From Latrodectus hesperus (Eukaryota; Arthropoda; Arachnida; Araneae; Theridiidae): a stretch of DNA of 64,000 nucleotides. Of this stretch, positions 62,011-64,000 are shown piece by piece. A program made the translations under genes and the position numbers. The stretch lies in NCBI GenBank assembly GCA_037975125.1, contig CM075858.1:63281140-63345139 (forward strand). The letters are read 5' to 3'. How positions within the stretch are numbered: the stretch's first letter is position 1; the number at the start of each line of letters is the position of its first letter. The notes under the pieces were generated by a model that worked only from the letters and a program-made list of their open reading frames with translations, was not told where the DNA came from and searched no databases.

Positions 62011-63112
62011 GTTTTCATCATTTTATTCTCCATCAAAAATAGTTTGAAAAATTTTTGGTGAAATATAATTTAATGTTAATATTAATGAGGCCAACAATTA
62101 ATTACGGTGCAATTAATATTAAAAAATATTAAAAAAATGCAGAAAATCTGAATTCACCTAACATAAAAATCATCATTTTTAAAAGCAAACGTATTGAGAG
62201 AAACGTATAGCTTACAAAATAAATTTCAATTCTTTACCGAAAAAATTATGACTTTTACTTTGCTTTAAAAATAGTATTTAAAGCACATGAAAAGTTGGAC
62301 TTTGTAATGTATTGATGGTATCATTCGTAACAAGTATTAGTTTTATACGTGTTATGAAATAACACGTATAAAACTTGATACTACATGTTATTTTTAACAA
62401 GTATTTGTTTTTTAGTTATCTATATATTATTTTCCAAGGACAGTAAAAGAGATTTGACTTCTTGTTATAATGAATACAAAACAAAATGTATAAAACAAAC
62501 AAGATATCCCATTATTTTATCTGCACTTACAGTAATTAGTTTTGAATTTGAAAAAGATATTCAGTTTCACTTACCTTGGTTTAGTTATTAATGATTTAAA
62601 TAACTGTTCTGAAGAAATTAATTTCAAGATTTAGAAAGGAAATAAATTCTAATTATACCAATACTTATATTTAAGAATTAACTTCTTGGTAAAAACACGA
62701 AAATGAAAAATTGTAGAATTAGTAAACAGGCCATTAGAAACATATGGCATAGAAATTTGTAGGAATATTTTACGTTTAATAAGATTATATGAAAACAAGT
62801 ATCTTTAGTGATCATAAATACAATAATCCTAACATCATTCTCAATTCCTAAAATTAATTCTGAAATTAAAATTATAGCAAAAGGAGAAAATTGAAGTATT
62901 TTTTGTTAATATGTACATTTTTAATATGAAAAATTTGAATTTGCTAATTAAATACTGGAAAAGAATTAATGAAATAAATAAAATTTTATTGAATTTATGT
63001 TATTTAAACTAACAGGTTCACATTTGGATGTTTAAGTATATGTGTGTAATGTTTGTGCATTTGCTTTAATATTTTTCTAGAATTCAATGAACATTTTCAC
63101 TTTATTAAATAA
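62011..63112. other. Gene-free AT-rich stretch with a hairpin
   Basis: No gene. The hairpin is annotated separately at 62340-62374. The frame at 62385-62591 has no recognisable domain. Confidence 0.5.
62340..62374. repeat. Perfect 16-bp hairpin
   Basis: Arms GTTTTATACGTGTTAT (62340-62355) and its exact complement (62359-62374) with a 3-nt loop. Partial pairing continues outside (AGTATTA with TTGATACT). Confidence 0.95.
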
Positions 63113-63240
63113 TGTTACAAATTTATAAATAATGATTATATTTGTCTTAAAATATCTCAGACAGATCAGAAATTCTCACATTTTGGGCAGAAATTGCGGT
63201 ATATAGACGCGTTGTAGTTTAAAAGCGGATTTCCTAATAA

Positions 63241-63310
63241 TTTGGCGACTTGGCGACAGTTGGCGAGATTCTTGGCGACGGTTGGCGAGATTCTTGGCGA
63301 CTTGGCGAGA
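63241..63310 (+). promoter_or_regulatory. TTGGCGA short repeats in LTR U3
   Basis: The word TTGGCGA occurs seven or eight times in 70 bp, partly as two 22-bp repeats starting CTTGGCGAC. About 115 bp upstream of the TATA box. Possible enhancer-type repeat; the bound factor is unknown. Confidence 0.6.
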
Positions 63311-63424
63311 AATCGATACTTCTGGAAACATCCATCACCTAAGCTCTAGGACCAATATTTTTCGAGATAGCCTAGAAGCTTCCAGAGCCTTGGCGAAATT
63401 GGTAGATTTCTCCGCCAAGTCAGG

Positions 63425-63432
63425 TATAAATA
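63425..63432 (+). promoter_or_regulatory. LTR TATA box
   Basis: TATAAATA in the second LTR, between the U3 repeats and the presumed transcription start. Confidence 0.65.
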
Positions 63433-63713
63433 CCGCAGCCCGACATGGAATAGGAGTAGAGTTTTTGTGAAGACAGTCAGTGAGTGAAGACGGTCAGTTG
63501 TGACTGCTAGTTGTTCTCTGTCTGAGGTATTTGAGACCTGTGATTGGAAGCTATTTCCTATTAAATCTGACGAATTGTAGCTGTATAATTGTGATTGTTA
63601 CAGCGGGAATTTTGTTTATCTAGTGAAGTTTTTACGAATAAAAGTCTTGTGTTCATTAAGTGATCGCTTTATTCAACTCTCAATCAACACGAACCCGTGG
63701 AGCTCGGTACAAC

Positions 63714-63730
63714 TGGTGCCAGAATCGGGG
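63714..63730 (+). promoter_or_regulatory. Primer-binding site of second LTR element
   Basis: TGGTGCCAGAATCGGGG, 2 nt after the LTR end. Starts TGG, as expected for pairing to a tRNA 3' CCA. The tRNA is not identified. Confidence 0.75.
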
Positions 63731-63741
63731 TTGAAGAGTTG

Positions 63742-64000
63742 ATGCAGCGTGTCACAAGAAAAATGGATATGGATTTAATGAAAAGTCTTCTCGAAAAATT
63801 AGCGGAGCAGATGGCTGAGATGAAAGCTGGACAAGAAGATATGAAAACTGAGATGAAAGCTGGACAAGAAGAGATGAAAGCTGGACAAGAAGAGATGAAA
63901 GCTAGACAAGAAGAGATGAAAGCTAGACAAGAAGAGATGAAAGCTGGACAAGAAGAGATTAAAACCGAGATGATGAAAGAGATAAAATCTGGACAGGAGG
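63742..64000 (+). CDS. Start of Gag of a second LTR retrotransposon (cut by window edge)
   Basis: Open from ATG 63742 (a second in-frame ATG is at 63763) to the window end, 86 codons with no stop. After MDMDLMKSLLEKLAEQMAEM, a 7-residue unit MKAGQEE is repeated about six times with small changes, including a short MKTE insert. The DNA repeats every 21 bp (about 63816-63960). Seven-residue periodicity with Met and charged residues predicts a long coiled coil, plausibly for Gag self-association. The position 30 nt after a primer-binding site makes Gag likely. No conserved Gag domain is reached before the edge, so this is inferred from context. Confidence 0.75.
   Translation, partial: MQRVTRKMDMDLMKSLLEKLAEQMAEMKAGQEDMKTEMKAGQEEMKAGQEEMKARQEEMKARQEEMKAGQEEIKTEMMKEIKSGQE

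Larger units (their letters stand above)
63113..63711 (+). repeat. 5' LTR of a second LTR retrotransposon
   Basis: Inferred LTR of about 600 bp, TGTTACAAA...GGTACA. It contains a TATA box (TATAAATA, 63425-63432), a G/C-rich repeat zone in the presumed U3 (63241-63310), and AATAAA at 63637-63642. It is immediately followed by a primer-binding-site-like sequence and a gag start. The 5' boundary is set from the TG dinucleotide only, because the partner LTR lies outside the window. Confidence 0.75.

Overview
The window is 64 kb of AT-rich nuclear DNA from an animal, almost certainly an arthropod. The repeat content (mariner, Tc1-like DNA transposons, I/R1-type LINEs with an RNase H domain, tRNA-derived SINEs, Ty3/gypsy elements) resembles what I know of orb-weaver spider genomes. 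The spider assignment is inference; no host marker gene confirms it. I find no host protein-coding gene, no canonical tRNA or rRNA gene and no CRISPR array. Every recognisable coding region belongs to a mobile element.

Layout. 0-8.7 kb: AT-rich DNA with two (TA)n tracts, a tiny 5'-truncated LINE with a perfect 10-bp target duplication (2811-3162), a tRNA-SINE-like head and a decayed inverted repeat. 8.7-9.4 kb: an internally deleted mariner with intact ends. 10-12 kb: two SINE copies flanking a decayed ~250-bp tandem array. 13-17 kb: a Tc1-like relic, a young 1-kb LINE tail with an intact RNase H frame and perfect 12-bp target duplication, a SINE, a 370-bp (TA)n tract and a second Tc1-like lineage. 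17-30 kb: mostly featureless AT-rich DNA with one SINE, a perfect 28-bp hairpin and another Tc1-like relic. 30-42 kb: SINE debris and two decayed tandem arrays, one about 2.6 kb long with a ~150-230-bp unit. 42.4-43.8 kb: a nearly intact Tc1-like element with both terminal inverted repeats. 44-51 kb: SINEs, (TA)n tracts and a further decayed ~230-270-bp array. 52.5-53.6 kb: an old LINE relic. 54.5-61.0 kb: a complete 6.6-kb Ty3/gypsy-type retrotransposon. 61.4-62.0 kb: a SINE nested in another repeat. 63.1-64.0 kb: the 5' LTR and start of gag of a second LTR element, cut by the window edge.

The most noteworthy item is the 54.5-61.0 kb retrotransposon. Its pol domains run protease, integrase, reverse transcriptase, RNase H, the Ty1/copia order, although the domains themselves are Ty3/gypsy-like. 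This matches the arrangement described for Gmr1-like elements. Its LTRs are almost identical while pol carries at least seven breaks. The second theme is four separate decayed long-period tandem arrays (10.9, 32.2, 37.0 and 49.7 kb) whose units are unrelated as far as I can see by eye.
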